Notes under the pieces: model-generated
Told to the model about the DNA's origin: nothing
What the model saw: the letters and a program-made list of their open reading frames with translations, nothing else
Database searches by the model: none
Program-made: the position numbers and the translations under genes
From: Sediminibacterium roseum
Lineage (GTDB): Bacteria > Bacteroidota > Bacteroidia > Chitinophagales > Chitinophagaceae
Length of the DNA: 64,000 nt
Reading direction: 5' to 3'
Assembly: GCF_009939005.1 (NCBI RefSeq)
Contig: NZ_JAACJS010000015.1
Span: 622,325 to 686,324 of the forward strand
Shown here: in pieces, positions 35,986 through 45,141 of the stretch
Position numbering within the stretch: the stretch's first letter is position 1
Layout: each line of letters opens with the position of its first letter

Positions 35986-37698
35986 TCAGAGGTTACCTTT
36001 CTTCAACTCACCAACCGCAAAATCCGCTGCCCTTGCCGTAAGCGCCATATAAGTAAGCGATGGATTCTGGCAGGCAGAAGACGTCATACACGCACCATCG
36101 GTTACAAAAACATTCTGCGCATCCCATACCTGGTTGTTTTTATTGAGCACAGATGTCTTCGGATCATTGCCCATGCGCGCCGTTCCCATTTCGTGGATGC
36201 CGTGACCAAGCGCATGGCCATTGTCCCATGTATTTATTTTTTTTACGCCCACCGCTTCAAACATGTTCTTTATCTCTTCCACGATGGCTTTGCGCATTTT
36301 GAGTTCGTTGTCTTTCATTTCGCAGTCCATTGATAAAACAGGTAATCCCCATTTGTCTTTCGCATTCCTGTCGAGCGTGATCCTGTTTTCATGATACGGA
36401 AGTATTTCACCAAACCCTGTTGCGCCTATGCCCCATCCGCCGGGTTCGGCGGCTTCGTCTTTGAACTCGCCGCCAACGCTTAGTTCTGCCACCTGCCTGT
36501 TCCAACCAAACCTGCTGGCCGCGCCCTGGTAGCCGAAGCCGCGGAGAAAATCCCGTTTATCGTTGCCCAGGTTTACAAAACGCGGTATGTAAAAACCGTT
36601 GGCCCTTCTGCCCGAATAATATTTGTCCTCGAACCCTTCTATCGAACCCGATGCGCCTAAATTGTAGTGATGATCCATTACGTTGTGCCCGAGTTGATCA
36701 CTACTGCTGCCCAATCCGCCCGGCCATACATCGGTTGCCGTATTGAACAATACCCATGTTGAATTCAGTGCCGATGCGTTCAGGAAAACGATCTTCGCGT
36801 AGTACTCGTAGGTTTGGTTGGTTTCTGCATCCAGTACCTCTACGCCTTTTGCTTTTTTGGTGTTCTTATCGTAGATAAGGTTTTTCACGATCGAAAAAGG
36901 GCGCACCGTAAGGTTGCCTGTTTTCATCGCGGCGGGCAGGGTTGAAGACTGTGTGCTGAAGTATCCACCAAACTGGCAGCCTTCCCAGCACCTGTCGCGA
37001 AACTGGCACTTGGTTCTGCCTTCAATTGCTTCTGTAAGATTGGCAACGCGGCCGATGAACAGGTGCCGTTCTCCTTTGAATTTTTCTTTGATGCGTGCCG
37101 CTACATCTTTCTCTACACAATTCAGATCCATCGGTGGTAGAAAATGCCCGTCGGGCAAATGGGCCAGTCCCTCGCGCGAACCGCTGATGCCCGCGAATTT
37201 TTCTACATGGTCGTACCACGGGGCAATGTCTCTGTACCGGATGGGCCAGTCTACACCGATGCCTTCTTTTGCGTTGGCCTCAAAATCGAGATCGCTCCAG
37301 CGGTAGCTTTGCCTGCCCCACAAAATGGAGCGACCGCCCAATTGGTAGCTTCTCCACCAGGTAAAGGGTTTTACTTCGGTGTAAGGCGCTTCCTTTTCAT
37401 TCACCCATGAATCCATGATCCGTTCATTGGCGGCCCATCCGCGGTGGATCACGGGGTAGGTCTCGCGTTGCGCCTGTGTTGTTTTGCCGCGGTAAGGAAA
37501 CTCCCACGGGTCTTTGAACGATGTTTTGTAATCCTTGATGTGCTGGTGGTCGCGGCCACGCTCCAGCATCAATACCTTCAATCCCCTTTCGGTAAGTTCT
37601 TTGGCGGCCCATCCGCCGCTGATTCCCGATCCTACTACGATCGCATCAAATGTATTCTGTGTTTTTGCTTTGGTGTTGAGAAGTGTTGAATCGGACAT
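35986..37698 (-). CDS. GMC-family oxidoreductase
   Basis: 570-residue FAD-dependent alcohol/sugar oxidoreductase. The Rossmann motif GSGISGG is at 23-29; LGGRSILWGRQSYRW, the active-site HGIHEMGTARMGNDP and the late TDGACMTSSACQNPSLTYMALTAR match GMC C-terminal signatures. A cluster of Cys (CQFRDRCWEGCQFGG near residues 235-250) is typical of this Bacteroidota subgroup. No gluconate-dehydrogenase gamma subunit gene is adjacent, although one is often found. It converges with the GNAT gene; its role fits oxidation of sugars with the cluster upstream. Confidence 0.92.
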   Translation of the reverse strand: MSDSTLLNTKAKTQNTFDAIVVGSGISGGWAAKELTERGLKVLMLERGRDHQHIKDYKTSFKDPWEFPYRGKTTQAQRETYPVIHRGWAANERIMDSWVNEKEAPYTEVKPFTWWRSYQLGGRSILWGRQSYRWSDLDFEANAKEGIGVDWPIRYRDIAPWYDHVEKFAGISGSREGLAHLPDGHFLPPMDLNCVEKDVAARIKEKFKGERHLFIGRVANLTEAIEGRTKCQFRDRCWEGCQFGGYFSTQSSTLPAAMKTGNLTVRPFSIVKNLIYDKNTKKAKGVEVLDAETNQTYEYYAKIVFLNASALNSTWVLFNTATDVWPGGLGSSSDQLGHNVMDHHYNLGASGSIEGFEDKYYSGRRANGFYIPRFVNLGNDKRDFLRGFGYQGAASRFGWNRQVAELSVGGEFKDEAAEPGGWGIGATGFGEILPYHENRITLDRNAKDKWGLPVLSMDCEMKDNELKMRKAIVEEIKNMFEAVGVKKINTWDNGHALGHGIHEMGTARMGNDPKTSVLNKNNQVWDAQNVFVTDGACMTSSACQNPSLTYMALTARAADFAVGELKKGNL

Positions 37699-37846
37699 GC
37701 GGTTAAGTTTGGAGTGATGGGTCAGTACCGGGCGGCTGGTGGCGGGTAAACTTTAATTTACTTCAACGCCTGGCCTGGTTCAAACCCGTCTCTAATCTAA
37801 ACCTTTTTTCACTTGTACAATCCGATTAATTGATGAAATTAGGGGC

Positions 37847-38827
37847 ATGGAATACAGGCAAATCGGGCAATCGGGAATACGGGCATCTGCGATCACGTTT
37901 GGCGCATGGGCCATTGGCGGATGGATGTGGGGCGGCGCAGACCGCAAACAGGCGCTGGAGGCGATCCTTGCATCGTACGAACACGGTGTTACGGCCATCG
38001 ATACGGCACCTGTATACGGGCAGGGCACCAGCGAAGAGATCCTTGGCGAGGCCCTGAAAACATTGCCGCGCGACAAGGTGCAAGTGCTCACCAAGTTCGG
38101 CCTGCGCTGGGATCTTACAGTGGGCTCGCTGCATTTCGAACTCGACGGGGAAAAAGTGTACCGCTATGCGAAAAAAGAAAGCGTGATACTGGAATGCGAA
38201 AACTGCCTGCGCAGGCTGGGCACCGATTACATAGACCTCTTCCAACTACACTGGCCCGACCCTACCACACCCATAGCTGAAACCATGGAAGCGCTGCAGC
38301 AGCTGCTTCAACAGGGAAAGATCAGGGCCGCCGGCGTTTCCAACTATTCGGTGGAACAAATGCAGGAAGCGGAGAAAACAGTAACGCTCCAGGCAAACCA
38401 GGTTCCTTACAGTATGGTGCTGCGCGATATTGAAGCTGATATCGTTCCCTATTGCATCGAACATAAAAAAGCCGTCATCGTTTACAGTCCCATGCAACGC
38501 GGTTTGCTAACGGGCAAAATAAAACCCGGGCAACCCTTCGCCGAAGGCGATACACGCAAGGGCAACCGCTTTTTTACCGATGAGAACATCACGCGGGTAA
38601 ACGCTTTTCTCGATCAATTAAGGCCGCTGTCTTCGTCAAAAAATATTTCGCTTTCGCAACTGGTGATCGCATGGACCATCAGGCGCCCCGGCATCACCCA
38701 TGCCCTTGTTGGCGCACGCAATGCGGAACAGGCGGTTCAGAATGCAAAGGCAGGCGAAGTGGTTTTGAGTGACGATGAAATGAAATGGATCGATGAAAAA
38801 TTAAGTGGGTTGCAACTCGTGTTTTAG
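37847..38827 (+). CDS. Aldo/keto reductase
   Basis: 326-residue NADPH-dependent oxidoreductase of the AKR superfamily. The catalytic tetrad is complete: Asp52 and Tyr57 in AIDTAPVYG, Lys83 in LTKFG and His135 in FQLHWPDP. The N-terminus MEYRQIGQSGIRASAITFGAW has the typical beta-hairpin start. The C-terminal NADP-binding region includes SLSQLVIAWTIRRPGITHALVGARN. The substrate is unknown. It converges with the arabinofuranosidase gene (4 bases between stops). Confidence 0.92.
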   Translation: MEYRQIGQSGIRASAITFGAWAIGGWMWGGADRKQALEAILASYEHGVTAIDTAPVYGQGTSEEILGEALKTLPRDKVQVLTKFGLRWDLTVGSLHFELDGEKVYRYAKKESVILECENCLRRLGTDYIDLFQLHWPDPTTPIAETMEALQQLLQQGKIRAAGVSNYSVEQMQEAEKTVTLQANQVPYSMVLRDIEADIVPYCIEHKKAVIVYSPMQRGLLTGKIKPGQPFAEGDTRKGNRFFTDENITRVNAFLDQLRPLSSSKNISLSQLVIAWTIRRPGITHALVGARNAEQAVQNAKAGEVVLSDDEMKWIDEKLSGLQLVF

Positions 38828-38831
38828 TTCA

Positions 38832-40805
38832 TTACAATTTCACCCTGATCACCGAAAAAGAATACGGCGGTAGTTCTGTATTCAGTGTTTTGTTTTTCAC
38901 TTCTGCATCTTTGTTCACCGGAACGATCAATGTCGGCTGTTCAAACGAGTTCACTGCATTCATCTCATCGTTCCGTAAAACCTGCATCGTGGCTTTTGCG
39001 TTTTGATCCATCGATCCGTTCATCACAAAAGAGATGCGCTTCGTTTGGTGGAAGGTGTTTGCGATTTTTATGATGAGCTCATTGCGCGGTTTGTCTATGC
39101 ACGCAGATGCATACAAACTATCCTGCCCGGCAATAACCGCATTGTTCATTTGAATGGGAACCACCGTTGTGCCGCGGTTGTTGGAGAACATTTTCTGCAC
39201 GTAATAATTGGGCGTGCCATACGATTGCAGGTTGTCGAACCAGATCAGGTCGGGCGACCATTGCCACCCATCAACATGCGCAAACAATGGCGCATACGAA
39301 GCCATGTTTACAATGTCTGCATTGCGTTCGAGGCCCGTCATGAACGCAGCCTCTGCAAGCGCAGAGCGCCAGTTGTTCTTTGTTTTTCCATTGGGAATGC
39401 CAACGCTGTGCGCAGCATATTCACCGGCGAAAATTTTAGGGCCGCTGCGGTCGTAGGTATCGTAACGCGCCGCATTCTTCAAAAACCATTCGGGCGGTTT
39501 GTAATAATGTTCGTCGAGGATATCGGCGTTCATTTTGCGAAGCGTATCGTTGAGAAAATTAAACAGCTCGCCATCCGAGTAAGGACCTGTGCTGTTTACA
39601 AGCTGTATGGATGGATATTTCTGTTTGATCGCTTTTGCAAACACCGTATACCGCTCCACGTATTGCGGGCCCCATTGTTCATTGCCCACACCGATCATTT
39701 TAAGGTTGAATGGAGACGGGTGCCCCATGGCCGCACGCAGCTTTCCCCATTTGGTACTTACGGGCCCGTTGGCAAATTCGATCAGGTCGAGCGCATCCTG
39801 TATGTAAGGATCGAGCTGATCCGCAGGAACAACTTCGGATGTGTTGAACTGGCAGGCCATGCCGCAATTCAGTATCGGCAAAGGGGTGGCTCCAATATCT
39901 TCCGACAATAAAAAATATTCATAAAAGCCAAGCCCGAAACTCTGGAAATAATCCGGTGCGCTCCTGTTGGCAAACTCCGTGTTCCAACGGTTGATGATGA
40001 GTTCGCGGTCCTCAACATTACCCACCGTTTTTTTCCACTGGTAGCGGTTGGCAAGGTCGCGGCCCTCTACGATACATCCGCCCGGGAAACGCACGAAACC
40101 GGGTTTCAGATCGGCGAGCAGTTGAACAAGATCCGCACGCAACCCACCCGGCCGGTTTTTCCAGGTATCCCTCGGGAACAGCGACACCATATCGAGGTCA
40201 ACCTCTCCTTTGCCCTCGAACCAGATGTTCAGTTGCGCTTTCTGGTCTGTACCGTTTGAAAGCAATGCCGCCTTGTATTTTTTCCAGGCAGCCCCGGAAG
40301 GTTCCACACTTGTGGATCCGATCACTTCACCTTTTGCGTTCACGAGTTCGATGCGCATTTTTATTTTCGCATCCTTTACGCTTCGTGCGATCACGGAGAA
40401 ATCGTAGTACTTGTTTTTTTCAACGCCCATGCCCCTGAAGCCTTCGTTCGACAAACCATAATTTCCCGTAACCGCGTTTTTTACCCTGAGAAACCTGGGG
40501 TTGTTCTCTTTTTCTTTGCCCCGGTTGATCACGAGCAGGCTTCCGCCTGTGCTTCCTTTTTTCTGTTCCTTCCAGCCCATCAGCGGAACATTGAACTCGA
40601 ATGAACGGTTCTTTACAAGTTCTGCATACAGGCCGCCATCGGCAGCGAGGTTTATGTCTTCGAAAAACACACCCCACATGGTGGGCCTGATGGTTGCCCT
40701 GGGCTCATTGAGTTGCACCTGGATGGTATGTGTTGTCTGCGCCGGTGTATACAATGCGGTAAACAGCAGCAGCAGGCTGAAGAAAAAGCGTTTGTTGGGT
40801 TCCAT
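38832..40805 (-). CDS. Secreted GH51 alpha-L-arabinofuranosidase
   Basis: Glycoside hydrolase that releases arabinose from plant polysaccharides. The 657 residues start with a signal peptide (about 1-23). A segment near 85-210 has the look of an inserted carbohydrate-binding domain. The catalytic barrel contains FVRFPGGCIVEG, acid/base Glu376 in GVGNEQWG and nucleophile Glu462 in FAGEYAAHS, then the C-terminal beta domain. ATG 40805 is chosen as it begins the signal peptide; an upstream in-frame ATG adds nine residues. No other polysaccharide locus gene (SusC/D) is adjacent. Confidence 0.93.
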   Translation of the reverse strand: MEPNKRFFFSLLLLFTALYTPAQTTHTIQVQLNEPRATIRPTMWGVFFEDINLAADGGLYAELVKNRSFEFNVPLMGWKEQKKGSTGGSLLVINRGKEKENNPRFLRVKNAVTGNYGLSNEGFRGMGVEKNKYYDFSVIARSVKDAKIKMRIELVNAKGEVIGSTSVEPSGAAWKKYKAALLSNGTDQKAQLNIWFEGKGEVDLDMVSLFPRDTWKNRPGGLRADLVQLLADLKPGFVRFPGGCIVEGRDLANRYQWKKTVGNVEDRELIINRWNTEFANRSAPDYFQSFGLGFYEYFLLSEDIGATPLPILNCGMACQFNTSEVVPADQLDPYIQDALDLIEFANGPVSTKWGKLRAAMGHPSPFNLKMIGVGNEQWGPQYVERYTVFAKAIKQKYPSIQLVNSTGPYSDGELFNFLNDTLRKMNADILDEHYYKPPEWFLKNAARYDTYDRSGPKIFAGEYAAHSVGIPNGKTKNNWRSALAEAAFMTGLERNADIVNMASYAPLFAHVDGWQWSPDLIWFDNLQSYGTPNYYVQKMFSNNRGTTVVPIQMNNAVIAGQDSLYASACIDKPRNELIIKIANTFHQTKRISFVMNGSMDQNAKATMQVLRNDEMNAVNSFEQPTLIVPVNKDAEVKNKTLNTELPPYSFSVIRVKL

Positions 40806-40865
40806 GATGGCTAATATACAAAAGAAAAACACCTTCGCGCCCGGCCCGGTGGTTTGAAAGATGCG

Positions 40866-40873
40866 TATCTTGC
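40866..40873 (+). promoter_or_regulatory. -7-like promoter box (TATCTTGC)
   Basis: TATCTTGC, identical to the box before surE, lies 33 bases before the ATG at 40907 and just beyond the divergent GH51 gene start. Confidence 0.3.
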
Positions 40874-40906
40874 TGGAAATGTTTTCGTTTGTTGTTTGAT
40901 CTCTAC

Positions 40907-41305
40907 ATGCTGCACAACCCCGATTCGCCCCACGGATACCCGTATGTGGCCATCCATGCAGGATCGGACCGTATCGTGAATATCTGCGAGGAACACATTC
41001 ACATTCTTGATGTGGCAGATACGCTTTTTTTTGAAAACGATTACCTTCCCACCTACCGCTCCTTTGAACTCGATATGGCTTTACTGGATCAACTCGTGAA
41101 TACTTATACGAACCAGAAGGAATACAACATCATTACAAGGTTCAATGAAGAAAAACACATCACGTTAACCTATCACTCACCCACTAACGAGGGGCCAAAA
41201 GATTACGATATCTTTACCGGCTACCCCGAAAAACGCGCGCAGCAACTGGTGGCGGATGTATACCCGCTGATGGAGGCGGTCAGGAACGAAGTGTATGCTT
41301 TGTAG
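40907..41305 (+). CDS. Hypothetical protein
   Basis: 132 residues, soluble, no signal peptide or membrane segment, acidic. I do not recognise the family. Visible features are an N-terminal HNPDSPHGYPYVAIHAG, a central FNEEKHITLTYHSP strand-like segment and a predicted C-terminal helix. The frame is open to a TTG at 40889, but ATG 40907 is preferred. It is divergent from GH51 and converges with the ferritin-like gene. Confidence 0.65.
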   Translation: MLHNPDSPHGYPYVAIHAGSDRIVNICEEHIHILDVADTLFFENDYLPTYRSFELDMALLDQLVNTYTNQKEYNIITRFNEEKHITLTYHSPTNEGPKDYDIFTGYPEKRAQQLVADVYPLMEAVRNEVYAL

Positions 41306-41358
41306 TAAACGACGAACGTAAAGCGGCCGATGATTTGATTAAGTAAGATTGAAGCAGC

Positions 41359-41676
41359 TTAGTCCTCCACCGCCTTTTCCGCTTTTTCTCCATTCTCCAC
41401 GATATCGCCCGGTTTAAAGAGAACGTTCTGCATAATCGTTTTCCATTTGGGCTTCCTGCGCAGCAGGAACTCGAGATCCATTGCAAAGTGTATGAACTCT
41501 TCCTGCTGGGTTTGCGTCATGATCTTTTTCGCTTCCTTGTCTTTCTCAAGCGAAATACGTTGTTCGTACCAACCAATCGCTTCCGCTTCTTCTGTAAGCG
41601 ATGTGATCATACGCGCGAAAGTGCGCGTGTCTGCAGATAATTCTTCCGGCGGTTCGTGGTATTGATCGAAGCCCAT
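41359..41676 (-). CDS. Encapsulated-ferritin-like (EncFtn) protein without encapsulin
   Basis: 105-residue two-helix ferritin-like protein. It follows the pattern of encapsulated ferritins (EncFtn, as in Rhodospirillum rubrum): LTEEAEAIGWYEQR and QQEEFIHFAMDLEFL. By alignment from memory, Glu30, Glu60 and His63 correspond to the ferroxidase ligands Glu32, Glu62, His65, and Trp36/Tyr37 to Trp38/Tyr39. Such proteins form decamers that oxidise iron inside encapsulin shells. No encapsulin gene lies in this window, and the C-terminus (GEKAEKAVED) lacks a recognisable targeting tail. It follows the opposite-facing hypothetical gene and precedes the PAP2 gene region. Confidence 0.8.
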   Translation of the reverse strand: MGFDQYHEPPEELSADTRTFARMITSLTEEAEAIGWYEQRISLEKDKEAKKIMTQTQQEEFIHFAMDLEFLLRRKPKWKTIMQNVLFKPGDIVENGEKAEKAVED

Positions 41677-41726
41677 GGTGATTGGTTTTTAGTGTGGAAT
41701 GTATGTTTGCACAATGGCTGAAAAAA

Positions 41727-42377
41727 CTATGCCGCGCCGTTTCTTTGCGGGGCGGGCGATAGCCCTGCCGGATCCAGCGGGCCTATTTTCTTGTTGTAGA
41801 ACCAACCCGTAATTCCACCCAGGAAACACCCGAGTAAACTTCCACAGAATACATCAAAAGGATAATGTACACCCACATAAACCTGTCCGTAACAGATCGT
41901 GGCCGCCCACACAAAAAACAGGTAGCGCCATTTTTTTGCCAACGGCAGCAGCGTTAAAAAAGCAAACATCGCGAAGCCGAAATGATTGGTTGCATGAGAC
42001 GATGGAAAACTATACCCGCCGGAACAATTGTTCAGTATCAACCGCATTTCTCCCGCTAATACATCATCGCGGCAGGGCCGAAGGCGCCCGAAAAGCGGTT
42101 TGAGTAAATGGCTGCTGGTCTGATCCGTGATCGTTACCGTTACAATGGCAAAAAGGATCCATGGCCATGCGCGCCTGCCAAAATTATGAAGCGCTAAAAT
42201 GATCAGGAAAAGGTACAGCGGCACCCAGGCATTCCCTTCGCGGTACCAGGGAAAGATGCTGTCGAGCAGGGGGCTGGTCCATTGCGTGTTGACCTTGAGA
42301 AAGAGCCATGTATCCCACTGGCTGATCCAGGTCCATGCTTTTTCAAAAAAAGAGGTCAGAAGAGTGATCGACGGCAT
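41727..42377 (-). CDS. PAP2-family membrane phosphatase
   Basis: 216-residue inner-membrane lipid phosphatase with about six membrane segments. The three phosphatase signatures are visible: KPLFGRLRP, FPSSHATN (with Ser-His in place of the usual PSGH order) and YGQVYVGVHYPFDV with the catalytic His and Asp. Possible substrates are undecaprenyl pyrophosphate, phosphatidate or lipid A phosphate. It is divergent from the small secreted protein gene at 42460; a TATCTTTA box lies 3 bases before its ATG on the minus strand. Confidence 0.9.
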   Translation of the reverse strand: MPSITLLTSFFEKAWTWISQWDTWLFLKVNTQWTSPLLDSIFPWYREGNAWVPLYLFLIILALHNFGRRAWPWILFAIVTVTITDQTSSHLLKPLFGRLRPCRDDVLAGEMRLILNNCSGGYSFPSSHATNHFGFAMFAFLTLLPLAKKWRYLFFVWAATICYGQVYVGVHYPFDVFCGSLLGCFLGGITGWFYNKKIGPLDPAGLSPAPQRNGAA

Positions 42378-42459
42378 ATGTAAAGATAATGCAAGAAACC
42401 TCCGTTTAAAAAATTGCCGGCAGCTTGTGTAATTTTTTCAAAAAAAGTATCTTACTGGT

Positions 42460-42870
42460 ATGAGAACGTTATTTTTCATTTGCTGCCTTGCCGCGGCAAC
42501 CAGTGTTTCCGCGCAGAAACCATCCACTCCCGATTCTGTGCCGAAAACCTCGCTTAAAAACCTCGCCACCGCCGGGCGGTTATGGCGCAGCCTGCCCGAT
42601 ACCATTGTTACCGGGGACGATGCGGCACCGATCGACAGGATGCCGAATGCCATTACTGCCAAACCCGTTCCTCCCGTTTTCAGGGGCAACAACGGCCGCG
42701 GGTTCGATGTTTACGAATCACAGCTGGATGGCATGCCCATTCTTATGCCCGACAGCGCCAACAAAGCTTCGCTCAATTATGGTTCGGTAAAAAAGGTACC
42801 GGGTGTTTACCTGGTGCCGGGGCCGAAAATGTACAAGGTTCCCAAGGCAGGGGGCCGAAGGGAGCCGTGA
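42460..42870 (+). CDS. Secreted hypothetical protein
   Basis: 136 residues with a signal peptide (MRTLFFICCLAAATSVSAQ). The mature part is Pro-rich and probably disordered, with LPDTIVTGDDAAPIDRMPN and a repeated-looking KVPGVYLVPGPKMYKVP segment. No family recognised. It is divergent from PAP2 and converges with the methyltransferase gene. Confidence 0.7.
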   Translation: MRTLFFICCLAAATSVSAQKPSTPDSVPKTSLKNLATAGRLWRSLPDTIVTGDDAAPIDRMPNAITAKPVPPVFRGNNGRGFDVYESQLDGMPILMPDSANKASLNYGSVKKVPGVYLVPGPKMYKVPKAGGRREP

Positions 42871-42904
42871 TCATTGCTTTACGGCACAGTCTAAAGATCG
42901 TTGA

Positions 42905-43651
42905 TCAGGATTTCTTTTTTGCGATGATGATCATACGGGGCGATTTTCTTACATCGTACCTGCCGAGTTGATAGTCGCCAAACACCTCCTGCACCTGCAT
43001 GTCCTGGTAGGCAAGCATGTCTGTAAAATCGCCCAGCGAAAATTTGGCCACGCGCTCGGTATACAAATGTTTCGGCGCCTTGTCTAACTGGTCCGTTACC
43101 TGGATCTGTTTGAAGAAATGCTCCTCATCCTGCCATTTTGTAATATGAAAAGTAGTATCGCCGATGGTGGTGGTGAATGTTTTTTCCAGGCGGTCTTCCG
43201 AGTAATGAACATTGAGGTAGTCGATCACAAAAATACCGCCCGGCTGCAAACTCTGCGCAATGGTGCGGATCGCATTGTCGTGCTCGCGTCTGGTTCTGAA
43301 ATAACCAAAGCTTGTAAAAAAGTTAAACGCGTACCCGAAATAATTGATCCAGAACGGCAGCCGCATATCGTGTTGAAAAAAATGCAGGTGTTCGTCTTCG
43401 TCCTTTTTCGCCTCTTCGATGGAGGCTGCAGAAAGATCTATTCCCGTTACATCAAACCCCATATCGGCCAGTGCCTTGCTGTGCCTGCCCTTACCGCAGG
43501 CCACATCCACCATCCTGCTCCCTTTGGGCGGATCGAGGTACCGGATCAATGTGTTGATGAACTGCAATGCCTCCTCCTCGTCCCTGTGCTGGTAGAGCAA
43601 ATGGTAGTAGTGTGAATTGAACCAATCTTTGTACCAGGCTTTATCCGGCAT
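42905..43651 (-). CDS. Class I SAM-dependent methyltransferase
   Basis: 248-residue methyltransferase. Motif I is MVDVACGKGRHSKALADMGF, followed by VTGIDLSAASIEEAKK and a motif around FTSFGYFRTRREHDN. LQPGGIFVIDYLN is the post-motif strand. The N-terminal WYKDWFNSHYYHLLYQHRD is a conserved lid of this Bacteroidota subgroup. The acceptor is unknown. A -7 box (TAATTTTG) is found 17 bases upstream on the minus strand; the gene is divergent from glmM. Confidence 0.9.
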   Translation of the reverse strand: MPDKAWYKDWFNSHYYHLLYQHRDEEEALQFINTLIRYLDPPKGSRMVDVACGKGRHSKALADMGFDVTGIDLSAASIEEAKKDEDEHLHFFQHDMRLPFWINYFGYAFNFFTSFGYFRTRREHDNAIRTIAQSLQPGGIFVIDYLNVHYSEDRLEKTFTTTIGDTTFHITKWQDEEHFFKQIQVTDQLDKAPKHLYTERVAKFSLGDFTDMLAYQDMQVQEVFGDYQLGRYDVRKSPRMIIIAKKKS

Positions 43652-43668
43652 AATTCTGCATTATGCTG

Positions 43669-43676
43669 CAAAATTA
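43669..43676 (-). promoter_or_regulatory. -7 promoter box of the methyltransferase gene (TAATTTTG)
   Basis: Exact TAnnTTTG match on the minus strand, 17 bases before the ATG at 43651, in the 83-base divergent region with glmM. Confidence 0.45.
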
Positions 43677-43705
43677 CGACAGCAGGGCAAACAAAAAATT
43701 TCTAT

Positions 43706-43713
43706 TATGTTTG
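43706..43713 (+). promoter_or_regulatory. -7 promoter box of glmM (TATGTTTG)
   Basis: Exact TAnnTTTG match, 21 bases before the ATG at 43735. Confidence 0.5.
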
Positions 43714-43734
43714 CATCCCTTAAAAAATCTTTTC

Positions 43735-45114
43735 ATGGCATTGATCAAAAGCATTTCCGGTATCCGTGGAACCATTGGTGGGAGAACGGGTGATACATTG
43801 AGTCCGCTTGATGTTGTTAAATTCACAGCTGCTTTCGGAACCTGGCTCTCGCAACAGGGTGATAACAGGAAAGTGATCATCGGCCGCGATGGAAGGATCA
43901 GTGGCGAGATGGTACAACGGCTCGTGGTGAGTACGCTCAACGCACTCGGGCTCGATGTTGTTGACCTCGGCCTCAGCACCACGCCCACCGTTGAGATGGC
44001 CGTTGTGTTTGAAAAAGCCGCGGGCGGGATCATCCTTACCGCCAGCCATAACCCGAAAGAGTGGAACGCACTGAAGCTGCTCAACAGCAAAGGTGAATTC
44101 ATCAACGGCGAAATTGGTGCGAAAGTGCTCGAGATCGCTGCAAACGAAGATTTCGTTTTTGCGGGGGTTGACCAGCTCGGCGCTTATTCAACCAATGAAA
44201 ATGCTTTACAGCAACACATCGATGCCGTGGTTAATTACCCGCTGGTAGATGTTGCGGCCATCAAAAAAGCGAAGTTCAACATTGTACTGGACGCCATCAA
44301 CAGCACCGGCGCCATTGCCGTTCCGCAGTTGCTGAAGGCCCTTGGTGTTAAGGATATATCTGTACTGAACGGCGAAGTGAACGGTAAATTTGCGCACAAC
44401 CCCGAGCCGCTCCCGGAAAATTTATCAGGACTCTGCAACGAAGTGAAGAAACAAAATGCCGATCTCGGTATTGCCGTTGACCCGGATGTTGACCGCCTTT
44501 GTTTTGTATGCGAAGACGGAACCTTGTTTGGCGAGGAATATACACTTGTAGCGGTTGCCGACTACGTACTGCGCAACCGGAAAGGCAATACGGTGAGCAA
44601 TATGTCTTCTACCCGCGCACTGAAAGATGTAACCGTGAAACACGGAGGCGAATACACACCGAGCGCAGTAGGCGAAGTAAATGTGGTGAATAAGATGAAA
44701 GCCACAAACGCAGTGATCGGCGGCGAAGGCAACGGCGGCATCATTGTTCCCGACCTTCATTATGGAAGGGATGCGCTGATCGGAATCGCATTGTTCCTGA
44801 CACATCTCGCAAAAGAAAAAAAATCTGCAAGACAGTTACGCAACACCTACCCGGATTATTTCATGAGCAAAAATAAAATTGAGCTCACACCGGGTTTCGA
44901 CCTGAAAAAGATCTTCGATCACATCAAAAAGAAATACAAAAAGAACGAGATCAATACAGAAGACGGGCTCAAGATCGAGTTCGAAAACGACTGGGTTCAC
45001 CTCCGAACCAGCAACACCGAGCCCATCATCCGCATCTACGCCGAAAGCAATTTCGAAACCACGGCAAGCAACATTGCACAGAAACTGATGCAGGATATCA
45101 AAGAGGCGATGTAA
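43735..45114 (+). CDS. glmM: Phosphoglucosamine mutase
   Basis: Alpha-D-phosphohexomutase of 459 residues that turns glucosamine-6-P into glucosamine-1-P for peptidoglycan and lipid A synthesis. The phosphorylated Ser104 lies in TASHNPKEWN, the Mg loop is DPDVDRL, the sugar loop GEGNGGI, and the phosphate-binding loop RTSNTEPIIR closes the C-terminus. The family also contains phosphomannomutases; the GlmM call follows common usage in Bacteroidota. The upstream 24 codons are open but the -7 box within them favours ATG 43735. Confidence 0.88.
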   Translation: MALIKSISGIRGTIGGRTGDTLSPLDVVKFTAAFGTWLSQQGDNRKVIIGRDGRISGEMVQRLVVSTLNALGLDVVDLGLSTTPTVEMAVVFEKAAGGIILTASHNPKEWNALKLLNSKGEFINGEIGAKVLEIAANEDFVFAGVDQLGAYSTNENALQQHIDAVVNYPLVDVAAIKKAKFNIVLDAINSTGAIAVPQLLKALGVKDISVLNGEVNGKFAHNPEPLPENLSGLCNEVKKQNADLGIAVDPDVDRLCFVCEDGTLFGEEYTLVAVADYVLRNRKGNTVSNMSSTRALKDVTVKHGGEYTPSAVGEVNVVNKMKATNAVIGGEGNGGIIVPDLHYGRDALIGIALFLTHLAKEKKSARQLRNTYPDYFMSKNKIELTPGFDLKKIFDHIKKKYKKNEINTEDGLKIEFENDWVHLRTSNTEPIIRIYAESNFETTASNIAQKLMQDIKEAM

Positions 45115-45141
45115 TATTTGGGGTTTGGGATGATTTTGTGG

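Noticed and set aside
41714..41812. Possible 33-residue small protein on the plus strand after a TATGTTTG box (41702-41709)
   Set aside because: The spacing to ATG is suggestive, but the frame overlaps the 3' end of the PAP2 gene and the peptide has no recognisable feature; one box match is expected by chance.
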